Shown here in pieces: positions 1 to 5,542 of a DNA stretch of 7,602 bases. The stretch is from Actinomycetes bacterium (lineage in GTDB: Bacteria > Actinomycetota > Actinomycetes > Mycobacteriales > Mycobacteriaceae). Under the pieces are notes generated by a model, which saw only the letters and a list, made by a program, of their open reading frames with translations, did no database searches and was not told where the DNA came from. Each line of letters opens with the position of its first letter. Position 1 is the stretch's first letter. The stretch covers positions 1-7,602 of the forward strand of contig JAEZIA010000298.1 in NCBI GenBank assembly GCA_023416315.1, given 5' to 3'. Position numbers and translations under genes: made by a program.

Positions 1-527
1 ATGCCGCGACGTACTGGCGCAACCAGGCCAAGGACAACGGAGGGTCGGTCTACGGACGGATCATCAACACCACCTCCGAAGCCGGGCTGTCCGGGCCGGT
101 CGGTCAGGCCAACTACGGTGCCGCCAAGGCGGGCATCACCGCGCTGACGCTGACGGCAGCGCGCGGACTCGGACGCTACGGCGTGCGGGCCAACGCGATC
201 GCGCCGCGGGCGCGCACCGCGATGACCGCCGACGTGTTCGGCGAGGCTCCCGAACTTGCCGAGGGCGAGGTCGATCCGCTGTCGCCCGAACATGTGGTGA
301 CGCTGGTGCGCTTCCTGGCCTCACCGGCTTCGGACAAGGTCAGCGGCCAGGTGTTCATCGTCTACGGACCGACGGTCACGTTGGTGGCGGCGCCGACGGC
401 CGAGCACCGGTTCCACGCCGACGGCGCGGCATGGGACCCGGCTGCGCTGGGCACCTCGATGCAGTCCTACTTCGCAGATCGTGACCCCGAGCGCACATTC
501 GGGGTGATGGGCCTGATGGACGACTGA
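1..527 (+). CDS. Short-chain dehydrogenase/reductase, C-terminal part (5' end outside window)
   Basis: The frame is open from base 3 to TGA 525-527, giving 174 visible residues. It is the catalytic and C-terminal half of a classical SDR, an NAD(P)-dependent oxidoreductase. Counting from the first visible residue, the catalytic Ser is S25 (INTTSEAG), and Tyr and Lys are Y38 and K42 in NYGAAKAG, with the usual 13-residue Ser-Tyr spacing. The following stretch VRANAIAPRARTAM is the loop that closes over the cofactor, with PR where many SDRs have PG. The Rossmann TGxxxGxG motif must lie upstream of the window. After the core there is an extra tail of about 60 residues (TLVAAPTAEHRF onward), longer than FabG-type enzymes. 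That fits mycobacterial SDRs annotated as 3-oxoacyl-ACP reductase-like or hydroxysteroid dehydrogenase-like, but the substrate cannot be read from the sequence. It converges on otsA, with 16 bases between the stops. Confidence 0.9.
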   Translation, partial: AATYWRNQAKDNGGSVYGRIINTTSEAGLSGPVGQANYGAAKAGITALTLTAARGLGRYGVRANAIAPRARTAMTADVFGEAPELAEGEVDPLSPEHVVTLVRFLASPASDKVSGQVFIVYGPTVTLVAAPTAEHRFHADGAAWDPAALGTSMQSYFADRDPERTFGVMGLMDD

Positions 528-550
528 TCGGTTGCCCGCCGATCTAGTCG
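521..550. terminator. Hairpin spanning the convergent stop codons (bidirectional terminator candidate)
   Basis: The left arm 521-531 (CGACTGATCGG) pairs with the right arm 539-550 (CCGATCTAGTCG) as an 11-bp stem, with T545 bulged and a 7-base loop. It contains the TGA of the upstream SDR and the complement of the otsA TAG. There is no U-run on either side, so this is not a canonical intrinsic terminator. Mycobacterial terminators often lack a U-run, and the position between convergent genes supports a role in ending both transcripts. Confidence 0.55.
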
Positions 551-1995
551 GTCGGCGTCTGGCCGGCCAGCGCGTCGAGGAATGATCGCGCCCAACGATC
601 GACGTCGTGGGCGAGCACCTGGCGGCGCAGCGCCCGCATCCGGCGCCTGCCCTCCTCAGGAGTCTGGTTGACCGCGGCCTCGATGGTGTCCTTGACGCCC
701 TCCAGATCGTGCGGGTTCGCCAGGTAGGCCTGCCGGAGTTCGGCTGCGGCACCGGTGAATTCGCTGAGCACCAGCGCCCCGCCGAGATCGCTGCGGCACG
801 CCACGTACTCCTTGGCGACCAGGTTCATGCCGTCGCGTAGGGGAGTCACGAGCATGACGTCCGCCGCCACGAAGAACGCAATCAACTCGTCGCGGGGGAC
901 GGGTCGGTGCAGGTAGTGCACCACCGGGTGGCCCACTTCGCCGTATTCGCCGTTGATGTGGCCGACCTGCTGCTCGATCTCGTTGCGCAGGACGCGATAG
1001 CTTTCCACCCGCTCCCGGCTCGGGGTCGCCAGCTGCACCAGGACGGTGTCGTCGCGTTTGGCGCGCCCCTCGGCAAGCAACTCCGAAAACGCTCTCAGCC
1101 GAACGTCGATACCCTTGGTGTAGTCCAGCCGGTCGACACCGAGAAGGATCTTGCGCGGGTTGCCGAGCTCGGCGCGAATCTCCTTGGCCCGCTTGCGGAT
1201 ATCGCGATTGCGCGCCATCCGGTCCAGGTCGGCGGAATCGATCGAGATCGGGAAGGCGCCGACTTTGACGGTTCGAAAACCCAGTTGCACCTCGCCGAAG
1301 CGGGACCGCACACCGACTGAGGCGCGAGAGGTGTTGGCCCCCACCAGCCGTCGCGACAGGAACAGGAAGTTCTGGGCGCCGCCGGGAAGGTGGAAGCCGA
1401 CGAGGTCGGCACCGAGCAGACCTTCGATGATCTCGGTCCGCCACGGCATCTGCATGAACAGCTCCACCGGCGGGAACGGGATATGCAGGAAGAACCCGAT
1501 CGTCAGGTCCGGCCGCAGCATCCGCAGCATCTTCGGCACCAGCTGCAGCTGGTAATCCTGCACCCACACGGTGGCGCCCTCGGCGGCCGCGCGCGACGTC
1601 GCTTCGGCGAAGCGGCGGTTGACCTCGACGTAGCGATCCCACCACTCCCGGTGATAGATCGGCTTGACGATCACGTCGTGGTAGAGCGGCCACAGCGTGG
1701 CGTTGGAGAAACCCTCGTAGTACTCGGCGACATCCTCGGCCGACAGTCGCACCGGAAAGAGTTGCATGTCGTCTTCGACGATGGGCTCCTCGGGCCCGTC
1801 GACGATTCCCGGCCAGCCGATCCAGGCGCCGCGCTGGCGGCGCAGCAACGGCTCGAGCGCGGTGACCAGACCGCCCGGGCTGCGCTTCCAGGTCAGGCTG
1901 CCGTCCGCCAGCCGCTCCATGTCGATCGGCAGTCGGTTGGCAACCACCACGAAGTCAGAATTTCCGGAGCGGGTGGCGGTGTTGCCCCCGGACAC
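544..1995 (-). CDS. otsA: Trehalose-6-phosphate synthase (alpha,alpha-trehalose-phosphate synthase, GT20)
   Basis: OtsA transfers glucose from a nucleotide sugar (ADP- or UDP-glucose) to glucose-6-phosphate to make trehalose-6-phosphate, the first step of the cytosolic OtsA-OtsB trehalose route. The protein has 483 residues, near the family's usual length, and matches mycobacterial OtsA throughout. Visible GT20 motifs are VVVANRLP (residues 16-23), the GAWIGWPG strand (56-63), SNATLWPLYH (97-106), QDYQLQLVPK with the active-site Asp (D147), HIPFP (171-175), GFHLPGGAQNF (200-210), VDRLDYTKG with R289 and K294 for the nucleotide-sugar phosphates, and RDGMNLVAKEY (387-397) with E396. The start is GTG 1995-1993: an in-frame TAA lies two codons upstream, and GAGG sits 8 bases before it. 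It is the last gene of the minus-strand run, 3 bases after the 54-residue gene, so it is probably translationally coupled to it. The N-terminus ahead of the first strand is short and poorly conserved, as expected. Confidence 0.97.
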   Translation of the reverse strand: MSGGNTATRSGNSDFVVVANRLPIDMERLADGSLTWKRSPGGLVTALEPLLRRQRGAWIGWPGIVDGPEEPIVEDDMQLFPVRLSAEDVAEYYEGFSNATLWPLYHDVIVKPIYHREWWDRYVEVNRRFAEATSRAAAEGATVWVQDYQLQLVPKMLRMLRPDLTIGFFLHIPFPPVELFMQMPWRTEIIEGLLGADLVGFHLPGGAQNFLFLSRRLVGANTSRASVGVRSRFGEVQLGFRTVKVGAFPISIDSADLDRMARNRDIRKRAKEIRAELGNPRKILLGVDRLDYTKGIDVRLRAFSELLAEGRAKRDDTVLVQLATPSRERVESYRVLRNEIEQQVGHINGEYGEVGHPVVHYLHRPVPRDELIAFFVAADVMLVTPLRDGMNLVAKEYVACRSDLGGALVLSEFTGAAAELRQAYLANPHDLEGVKDTIEAAVNQTPEEGRRRMRALRRQVLAHDVDRWARSFLDALAGQTPTD

Positions 1996-1998
1996 CGG

Positions 1999-2163
1999 TT
2001 ACGCCTCGAGCTTTGAGGGTCCAATGCCGAGCATCGATAGGAAGACCCGGCACTCGTCGGCGTCATTGGCGTAGGCCGCCACGACCCGTCGAGCCTGGCG
2101 CGCCGTGCTGTCGGCCAGGGGCTCCACGTCGTCGATGTCCGCGGGATTCGTTTTTGCAGGCAT
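1999..2163 (-). CDS. Conserved-looking 54-residue protein directly upstream of otsA
   Basis: This short gene runs from ATG 2163-2161 to TAA 2001-1999. It begins MPAKTNPADIDDVEPLADST and ends FLSMLGIGPSKLEA. It is acidic near the N-terminus, then has a probable helix (residues 20-32) with ARQARR, then YANDADECRVFLSML with its single Cys at residue 38. AAGG lies 7 bases before the ATG, a good ribosome site. The stop is 3 bases before the otsA GTG and in the same frame, so coupled translation is likely. Codons are strongly G/C-ending, as in its neighbours. From memory, M. tuberculosis has a similarly short gene (Rv3489) in the same position before otsA; I have not verified similarity. There is no signal peptide or membrane segment. 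Function is unknown; a small regulatory or OtsA-associated protein is possible but not shown. Confidence 0.8.
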   Translation of the reverse strand: MPAKTNPADIDDVEPLADSTARQARRVVAAYANDADECRVFLSMLGIGPSKLEA

Positions 2164-2188
2164 TACTCAACCTTAGCGAAGGGGCGAT

Positions 2189-2204
2189 GAGCCGCTACGG
2201 GCTC
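2189..2204 (-). other. Short hairpin over the stop codon of secreted paralogue 1
   Basis: The arms GAGCC (2189-2193) and GGCTC (2200-2204) are perfectly complementary around a 6-base loop and enclose the TAG of the gene. The stem is only 5 bp, so its role in transcript processing or partial termination is uncertain. Confidence 0.3.
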
Positions 2205-2632
2205 GAGGAAATGGTCGACTTCGGCTGGACCGGCACCTCATCCTGGCTGGTCTCGGCGCAGGCCACGGATTCCCAATAACCGGTGCACGGATAGCCGTTG
2301 ATATTGGGCACCAGGTCGGCTCCGAGTCCGGACTCGGTGGTGGAGGTGATCGACGCAGTGGTGCGCGGCGCCAGCTCCTCGGTCGCCTGATCGCCCTCGG
2401 TGGTGGCCACCGGCGTCATCGTCGGCAGGCAGTTGCCCGTCGACGGGTCCAGCGACTCACCTGCCTGGCAGCCGCCCGTACCGCTCGCATCGGAGGGCAC
2501 CGGAACCGGCACGGGCTGCGGGTTGGGAATCCCGCCCTCGCCTTCGGCGTGCGCCAACGGAGCCGCGGCGACCGCGAGCGCGAACGCGCCCGCGGTCAGC
2601 AGCTTCGGAACCCAGGTGACGTGGATCGGCAT
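2195..2632 (-). CDS. Small secreted four-cysteine protein, paralogue 1 of 3
   Basis: The protein has 145 residues. It carries a signal peptide: one Lys (K10), the hydrophobic stretch LLTAGAFALAVAAAPL (11-26), and an A-H-A cleavage site at 27-29. The mature N-terminus is Pro/Val-rich (PNPQPVPVPVP, 36-46). It then shares the family pattern: Cys55-x12-Cys68 (CQAGE...GNC) and Cys116-x8-Cys125 (YPCTG...AC), with a longer Thr/Ser-rich linker (70-110) than its paralogues, and ends STISSSP. The mature protein should be exported and could form two disulfides; no enzyme motif is visible. ATG 2632-2630 has AGAGGG five bases upstream. It is the most diverged of the three copies and lies 27 bases after paralogue 2 and 31 bases before the 54-residue gene. 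I do not recognise a named family. Confidence 0.85.
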   Translation of the reverse strand: MPIHVTWVPKLLTAGAFALAVAAAPLAHAEGEGGIPNPQPVPVPVPSDASGTGGCQAGESLDPSTGNCLPTMTPVATTEGDQATEELAPRTTASITSTTESGLGADLVPNINGYPCTGYWESVACAETSQDEVPVQPKSTISSSP

Positions 2633-2650
2633 CGTTGCCCTCTCTGCTGG

Positions 2651-2667
2651 GCCCGTGGACTACGGGC
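2651..2667 (-). other. Hairpin over the stop codon of secreted paralogue 2
   Basis: The perfect 6-bp arms GCCCGT (2651-2656) and ACGGGC (2662-2667) enclose 5 bases, and the TAG stop (2660-2662) lies within the hairpin. There is no U-run. It sits at the junction with paralogue 1 and could act as an attenuator or an mRNA-stability element rather than a full stop, since the next gene starts 27 bases on. Confidence 0.4.
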
Positions 2668-3046
2668 TGGACGAAATACTCGAGTGCGGGGCGACCGCGG
2701 GCACCTGGTTCTCCTGTAGCCCGATGCACTGGCCGGTGTTGGCGCCGGTGCACGGGATGCCTTGAACCTCCGGCAGGCTGTTGGGGTCGCCCGGCGTCGA
2801 GAACGTGATGTTGCCACCACCGCTCGACGGCGTGGGGTAGTTGCCGCCGGGCTGGTTGGGGACCAACTCCGGAATGCACTGATCGGTATAGAGGTCCTCG
2901 TGCTCGCCGGCCGGGCAGGCGACGGCCGGCGCCGCCGGTGCCCCTGACGGTGACGCGAAGAACGCAACCGCCGGAGCGGCTGCGATCGCGACGCTGAATC
3001 CACCGGCGAGGAGGATGCGGCGGCCGACTGAAGAGGAAATCGCCAT
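2660..3046 (-). CDS. Small secreted four-cysteine protein, paralogue 2 of 3
   Basis: The frame is open further upstream to 3163, but the supported start is ATG 3046-3044, giving 128 residues. It is preceded by a purine-rich GAGAAAGTGAAG, and the signal peptide begins at once: RR at 9-10, then the hydrophobic ILLAGGFSVAIAAAPAVAFFA (11-31). The upstream extension would put about 39 charged residues ahead of the signal and overlap paralogue 3. The mature region has Cys44-x12-Cys57 (CPAGE...QC-IP), a Gly/Asn/Pro/Ser linker (60-90), then LPEVQGIPCTGANTGQCIGL (91-110) with Cys99-x7-Cys107, and it ends SSISSSP. The segment 91-111 is nearly identical to paralogue 3. It is predicted to be exported to the cell envelope or medium; function is unknown. 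By hand count about one sixth of codons end in A/T. Confidence 0.88.
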   Translation of the reverse strand: MAISSSVGRRILLAGGFSVAIAAAPAVAFFASPSGAPAAPAVACPAGEHEDLYTDQCIPELVPNQPGGNYPTPSSGGGNITFSTPGDPNSLPEVQGIPCTGANTGQCIGLQENQVPAVAPHSSISSSP

Positions 3047-3068
3047 AACTTCACTTTCTCGAGAAGTT
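3047..3068 (-). promoter_or_regulatory. Inverted repeat in the leader of secreted paralogue 2
   Basis: The arms AACTTC (3047-3052) and GAAGTT (3063-3068) are perfect and directly abut the ATG of paralogue 2. The nested palindrome TTCTCGAGAA (3056-3065) overlaps them. In RNA, either fold would cover the purine-rich ribosome site, so control of translation initiation is possible; a protein operator is the alternative. Confidence 0.35.
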
Positions 3069-3069
3069 G

Positions 3070-3095
3070 ACGGAGTTCCGAAGCCGGCCCTCCGT
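3070..3095 (-). other. Inverted repeat just after the stop of secreted paralogue 3
   Basis: The 6-bp arms ACGGAG (3070-3075) and CTCCGT (3090-3095) enclose a 14-base GC-rich loop, starting 1 base after the TAG (3097-3099) on the minus strand. It lacks a U-run and is a weak terminator or attenuator candidate in the 50-base gap to paralogue 2. Confidence 0.3.
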
Positions 3096-3096
3096 T

Positions 3097-3405
3097 CTAG
3101 GGACTGACGGTCGAGCTTGGTTGCACCACGGGAGCTTGCTGCTCTTGCTGCAATCCTATGCACTCACCGGTGTTTGCGCCTGTGCAAGGTATCCCCCGTA
3201 CTTCCGGCAGGCCACCCTGCGGACCGGTGCTGGGCACAACCTCACACCCGCCGGACGCCGGATTGACTGCCTGACCGGCCGGGCACGCCGCCACGGGTGC
3301 GGCCGACGGGACGGCGAAAACGGCAAGTGCCGGTGCCGCCGCCACCGCGAGTGCGAAGCTGCCTGCCAAGGCCAGGCGCCGCGCAGAATTCTTCACATGA
3401 GCCAT
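3097..3405 (-). CDS. Small secreted four-cysteine protein, paralogue 3 of 3
   Basis: The protein has 102 residues from ATG 3405-3403. A second ATG two codons upstream (3411) is in frame, but AGAAGG lies 7 bases before 3405 and only 1 base before 3411, so 3405 is preferred. The signal peptide aligns without gaps to paralogue 2: RR at 9-10 and LALAGSFALAVAAAPALAVFA (11-31, 21 residues, given here as LALAGSFALA then VAAAPALAVFA). The mature part has Cys41-x12-Cys54 (CPAGQ...GC), a very short linker, then LPEVRGIPCTGANTGECIGL (66-85) with Cys74-x7-Cys82, and it ends SSTVSP. It is therefore the minimal form of the family. By hand count about one third of codons end in A/T, clearly more than paralogue 2, suggesting weaker codon selection or a different age. 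It is the first gene of the minus-strand run. Function is unknown. Confidence 0.87.
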   Translation of the reverse strand: MAHVKNSARRLALAGSFALAVAAAPALAVFAVPSAAPVAACPAGQAVNPASGGCEVVPSTGPQGGLPEVRGIPCTGANTGECIGLQQEQQAPVVQPSSTVSP

Positions 3406-3448
3406 GATCATGCCTTCTTCTCGGGTTTGCTGAGTGGGCGTGTGAGGC

Positions 3449-3454
3449 AGTGTA
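3449..3454 (-). promoter_or_regulatory. Probable -10 element for the secreted-protein/otsA run
   Basis: On the minus strand this reads TACACT, fitting the mycobacterial SigA TAnnnT pattern. Transcription would start near 3442 and give a leader of about 37 bases to ATG 3405 that includes AGAAGG. No convincing TTGACA-like -35 is seen at 17-18 bases, which is common in mycobacteria. If correct, this promoter may serve all five minus-strand genes to 544. Confidence 0.4.
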
Positions 3455-3747
3455 GGGCTACCTCAGGGGTACCGCAGTTGTTCGGCGGTTTTATCGACGG
3501 TGCCCCGTCAGCCGTTACACCGGGGTCAATATTTATTCCTCGACGAATTGTTCTCGACACAATCCCTGTTCACAGCCGACAACAGCGGCGGGCGGAAAAC
3601 ATCGGACCGGAATATCCCCGACCTCACTTGGGGCGCGGAATTGTTGCGGCACGGATTCCCAACGGCGGTTTATCGTCCAACTGTTCCGATGTCCTCGGGG
3701 ATGCCGTCATGGACGCTCAGATATTCGCTGGACCCCGGGGTGGGACG

Positions 3748-3771
3748 GGCGCTATGCGCCGGCGCAGCGCC
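3748..3771 (+). repeat. GC-rich palindromic hairpin upstream of the SDR
   Basis: GGCGCT-AT-GCGCC is followed immediately by GGCGC-AGCGCC, an 11-bp self-complementary structure with a 2-base bulge and centre GCGCCGGCGC. It could fold as a hairpin in an SDR leader transcript, or simply reflect GC-rich sequence. Confidence 0.35.
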
Positions 3772-3773
3772 AT

Positions 3774-3791
3774 GGTTCTATACGGAGAACC
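3774..3791 (+). promoter_or_regulatory. Inverted repeat (operator candidate) before the SDR start
   Basis: Perfect arms GGTTCT (3774-3779) and AGAACC (3786-3791) flank ATACGG. It lies 22 bases before the GTG start and just upstream of TACTGT (3796-3801), a TAnnnT hexamer. This placement suits a dimeric repressor site or a 5' leader stem. No regulator gene is adjacent in the window. Confidence 0.4.
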
Positions 3792-3813
3792 TGTTTACTG
3801 TGAGGAGTGCGGC

Positions 3814-4644
3814 GTGCAGCTCTCGTTCGAAGATCGGACGTACCTGGTCACCGGTGGTGGCAGCGGAATCGGCAAGGGGGTCGCGGAGGGGCTGGCCAAG
3901 GCCGGTGCCAACGTCATGATCGTCGGCCGTGGTGCCGACCGGTTGGCCGCGACCGCCGATGAGATCAATGCCGCCGCACCGAACGGCAATGTGCGGTACG
4001 AACCCGCCGATGTCACCAACGAGGACCAGATCGCCGGCGTCGTCGACGCGACCACGGCGTGGAACGGCGGCCTGCACGGCGTGGTGCACTGCGCGGGCGG
4101 ATCGCAGACCATCGGCCCGATCACCCAGATCGATTCCGAGGCATGGCGTGCCACCGTGGACCTCAACATCAACGGCTCGATGTACGTGCTCAAACATTCG
4201 GCCCGCGAGATGGTGCGCGGCGGCGGCGGTTCGTTCGTCGGCATCTCGTCGATCGCGTCGAGCAACACCCATCGGTGGTTCGGGCCGTACGGCGTCACCA
4301 AGGCCGGCCTGGACCACCTGATCAAGCTGGCGGCCGACGAGTTGGGGCCGTCCTGGGTGCGGGTGAACGGCATCCGGCCGGGGCTGATCCGCACCGAGCT
4401 GGTGCAACTGGTTCTCGACTCGCCGGAGATCAGCGGGGATTACGCCGACTGCACGCCGCTGCCCCGCCCCGGCGAGGTCTCCGACGTCGCGAACACGGCG
4501 CTGTTCCTGCTCAGCGATGCCGCCCAGTGGATCACCGGGCAGATCATCGGTGTCGACGGCGGGCAGAACCTGCGCCGTGGGCCGGACTACTCGGCGATGC
4601 TGGAACCGGCTTACGGCGCCGACGGGTTACGCGGAGTGGTCTGA
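3814..4644 (+). CDS. Short-chain dehydrogenase/reductase, complete
   Basis: The protein has 276 residues from GTG 3814, chosen because GAGGAG (3802-3807) lies 6 bases upstream and the Rossmann strand begins immediately after (QLSFEDRTYLVTGGGSGIG). The frame is open far upstream but nothing there resembles an SDR. The cofactor motif is T13-GGGSGIG, and R39 after the second strand (IVGR) suggests NADP(H). D66 is in PADVT. HCAGGS (92-97) replaces the usual NNAG. The catalytic set is N118, S146, Y159, K163 (YGVTK), followed by RPGLIRTEL (188-196) and the C-terminal GQIIGVDGG (242-250). Substrate is not evident. By position and strand it looks like the counterpart of M. tuberculosis Rv3485c, which I recall beside cpsA. 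Its last 18 bases overlap the end of the convergent dehydrogenase gene. Confidence 0.95.
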   Translation: MQLSFEDRTYLVTGGGSGIGKGVAEGLAKAGANVMIVGRGADRLAATADEINAAAPNGNVRYEPADVTNEDQIAGVVDATTAWNGGLHGVVHCAGGSQTIGPITQIDSEAWRATVDLNINGSMYVLKHSAREMVRGGGGSFVGISSIASSNTHRWFGPYGVTKAGLDHLIKLAADELGPSWVRVNGIRPGLIRTELVQLVLDSPEISGDYADCTPLPRPGEVSDVANTALFLLSDAAQWITGQIIGVDGGQNLRRGPDYSAMLEPAYGADGLRGVV

Positions 4645-5517
4645 GCCCGCAGCGTCGCGAGCCGCGAGGCTGCCGACTGCCGACCAGTCCAGGTGTTCGC
4701 CGCCGCCGGCGAGCAGCCGAAGGAACCGGTCGCGCAGCAGGCTGGCGATCGGCAACGGCACCCGTAGTTCCTCAGCGGCCGCCAGGACGAGTCCAATGTC
4801 CTTGTGGCCCAACGGCGCCGCGAACCCGGCGGGTTCGAACTGCTCAGTGGCGATGAGCCCGCCGTAGGTCTTGTAGACCGGTGCCGAGAACAACGTGGAC
4901 GTCAGGATCTCCAGGTACTGCCCTTTGTCGACCCCGCCGCGGTCTACTAGTGCCATCGCTTCACCGAGCGATTCGATCACCGAGCCGATCAGGAAATTGC
5001 CGCTCAGCTTGACCAGGTTGGCCGCCGGCGGGTCCTCGGCCACCACGAACGTTCGTTGACCGATCGCATCGAAAACCGGTGTCGCCGCGCTCACCGCATC
5101 CGGCGGGCCGGCGGCGACGACGAACAACGCCGCGGCGGCGGCAGCCTCCGGCCTGCCGAACACCGGCGCGGAGACGAAACGTTGCCCGGCGGAGCTGTGC
5201 TCGTGGACAAGGCGTTTCGACAGCTCGACACTGATCGTGCTGGACGACACATGCACGGTGTCAGGGCCCGCCGAAGCGAGGATGCCGTGGTCACCCAACG
5301 TCACCGCCGACACGGCGGAATCGTCGGCCAGCATCGTCAGCACGACCTCACCCCGGCAGGCGTCGGCCACACTGTCGGCCGGCCGAGCGCCCGCTTCCGC
5401 GAGCGCGTCCACCTTCGCCCGCGATCGGTTGTAGACGGTCACGTCGTGGCCGGCCTTCACCAGATTGGCGGCCATACCCGCGCCCATGTTGCCCAGCCCG
5501 ATGACTCCGATACGCAT
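4627..5517 (-). CDS. Beta-hydroxyacid dehydrogenase family NAD(P)-dependent oxidoreductase
   Basis: The protein has 296 residues from ATG 5517-5515. A longer frame reaches 5568, but that start lies inside the end of cpsA and the Rossmann strand MRIGVIGLGNMG begins at 5517; the ribosome site is weak (GGA, 5 bases away). Visible features are GLGNMGAGMAANL (7-19), N30-R31 after the second strand (VYNRSR, suggesting NADP(H)), the substrate segment SAPVFGRPEAA (116-126), the catalytic Lys K170 with N174 (VKLSGNFLIG), and HKDIGLVL (238-245) with K239-D240. These place it in the 3-hydroxyisobutyrate/6-phosphogluconate dehydrogenase-like family. The segment normally written DAPVSGG is altered to SAPVFGR, so it is not a standard 3-hydroxyisobutyrate dehydrogenase. 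K170 is kept, unlike typical imine reductases. It follows cpsA by 25 bases and is probably co-transcribed. Substrate unknown. Confidence 0.93.
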   Translation of the reverse strand: MRIGVIGLGNMGAGMAANLVKAGHDVTVYNRSRAKVDALAEAGARPADSVADACRGEVVLTMLADDSAVSAVTLGDHGILASAGPDTVHVSSSTISVELSKRLVHEHSSAGQRFVSAPVFGRPEAAAAAALFVVAAGPPDAVSAATPVFDAIGQRTFVVAEDPPAANLVKLSGNFLIGSVIESLGEAMALVDRGGVDKGQYLEILTSTLFSAPVYKTYGGLIATEQFEPAGFAAPLGHKDIGLVLAAAEELRVPLPIASLLRDRFLRLLAGGGEHLDWSAVGSLAARDAAGSDHSA

Positions 5518-5542
5518 AAGCGTCCACGGTAGGCGCTGGAGC

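Larger units (their letters stand above)
3406..3813. other. 408-base divergent intergenic region between secreted gene and SDR
   Basis: I see no convincing gene here. The plus frame that runs into the SDR stays open through this region, but without a ribosome site or protein-like composition. The middle part (about 3526-3600) is comparatively AT-rich for this genome. The region holds a probable minus-strand promoter near 3449-3454 and two inverted repeats near the SDR start (3748-3771 and 3774-3791). It must also contain the SDR promoter. Confidence 0.7.

Noticed and set aside
656..1693. Long minus-strand frame within otsA (345 codons)
   Set aside because: It is an alternative frame of the well-conserved otsA gene, Arg/Ala/Pro-rich with no recognisable domain, a typical high-GC shadow.
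3047..3163. Extended N-terminus for secreted paralogue 2 starting at 3163
   Set aside because: It would overlap the end of paralogue 3 and place charged residues before an otherwise complete signal peptide that starts at 3046.
3548..3564. ATTGT/ACAAT inverted repeat in the intergenic region
   Set aside because: Only 5-bp arms with a 7-base spacer in a relatively AT-rich stretch; too weak to separate from chance.
3067..3813. Long N-terminal extension of the plus-strand SDR frame (open from 3067)
   Set aside because: It runs antisense to secreted paralogue 3 and through the intergenic region, has low-complexity Arg/Gly/Cys-rich composition, and a much better start with GAGGAG and immediate Rossmann fold lies at 3814.
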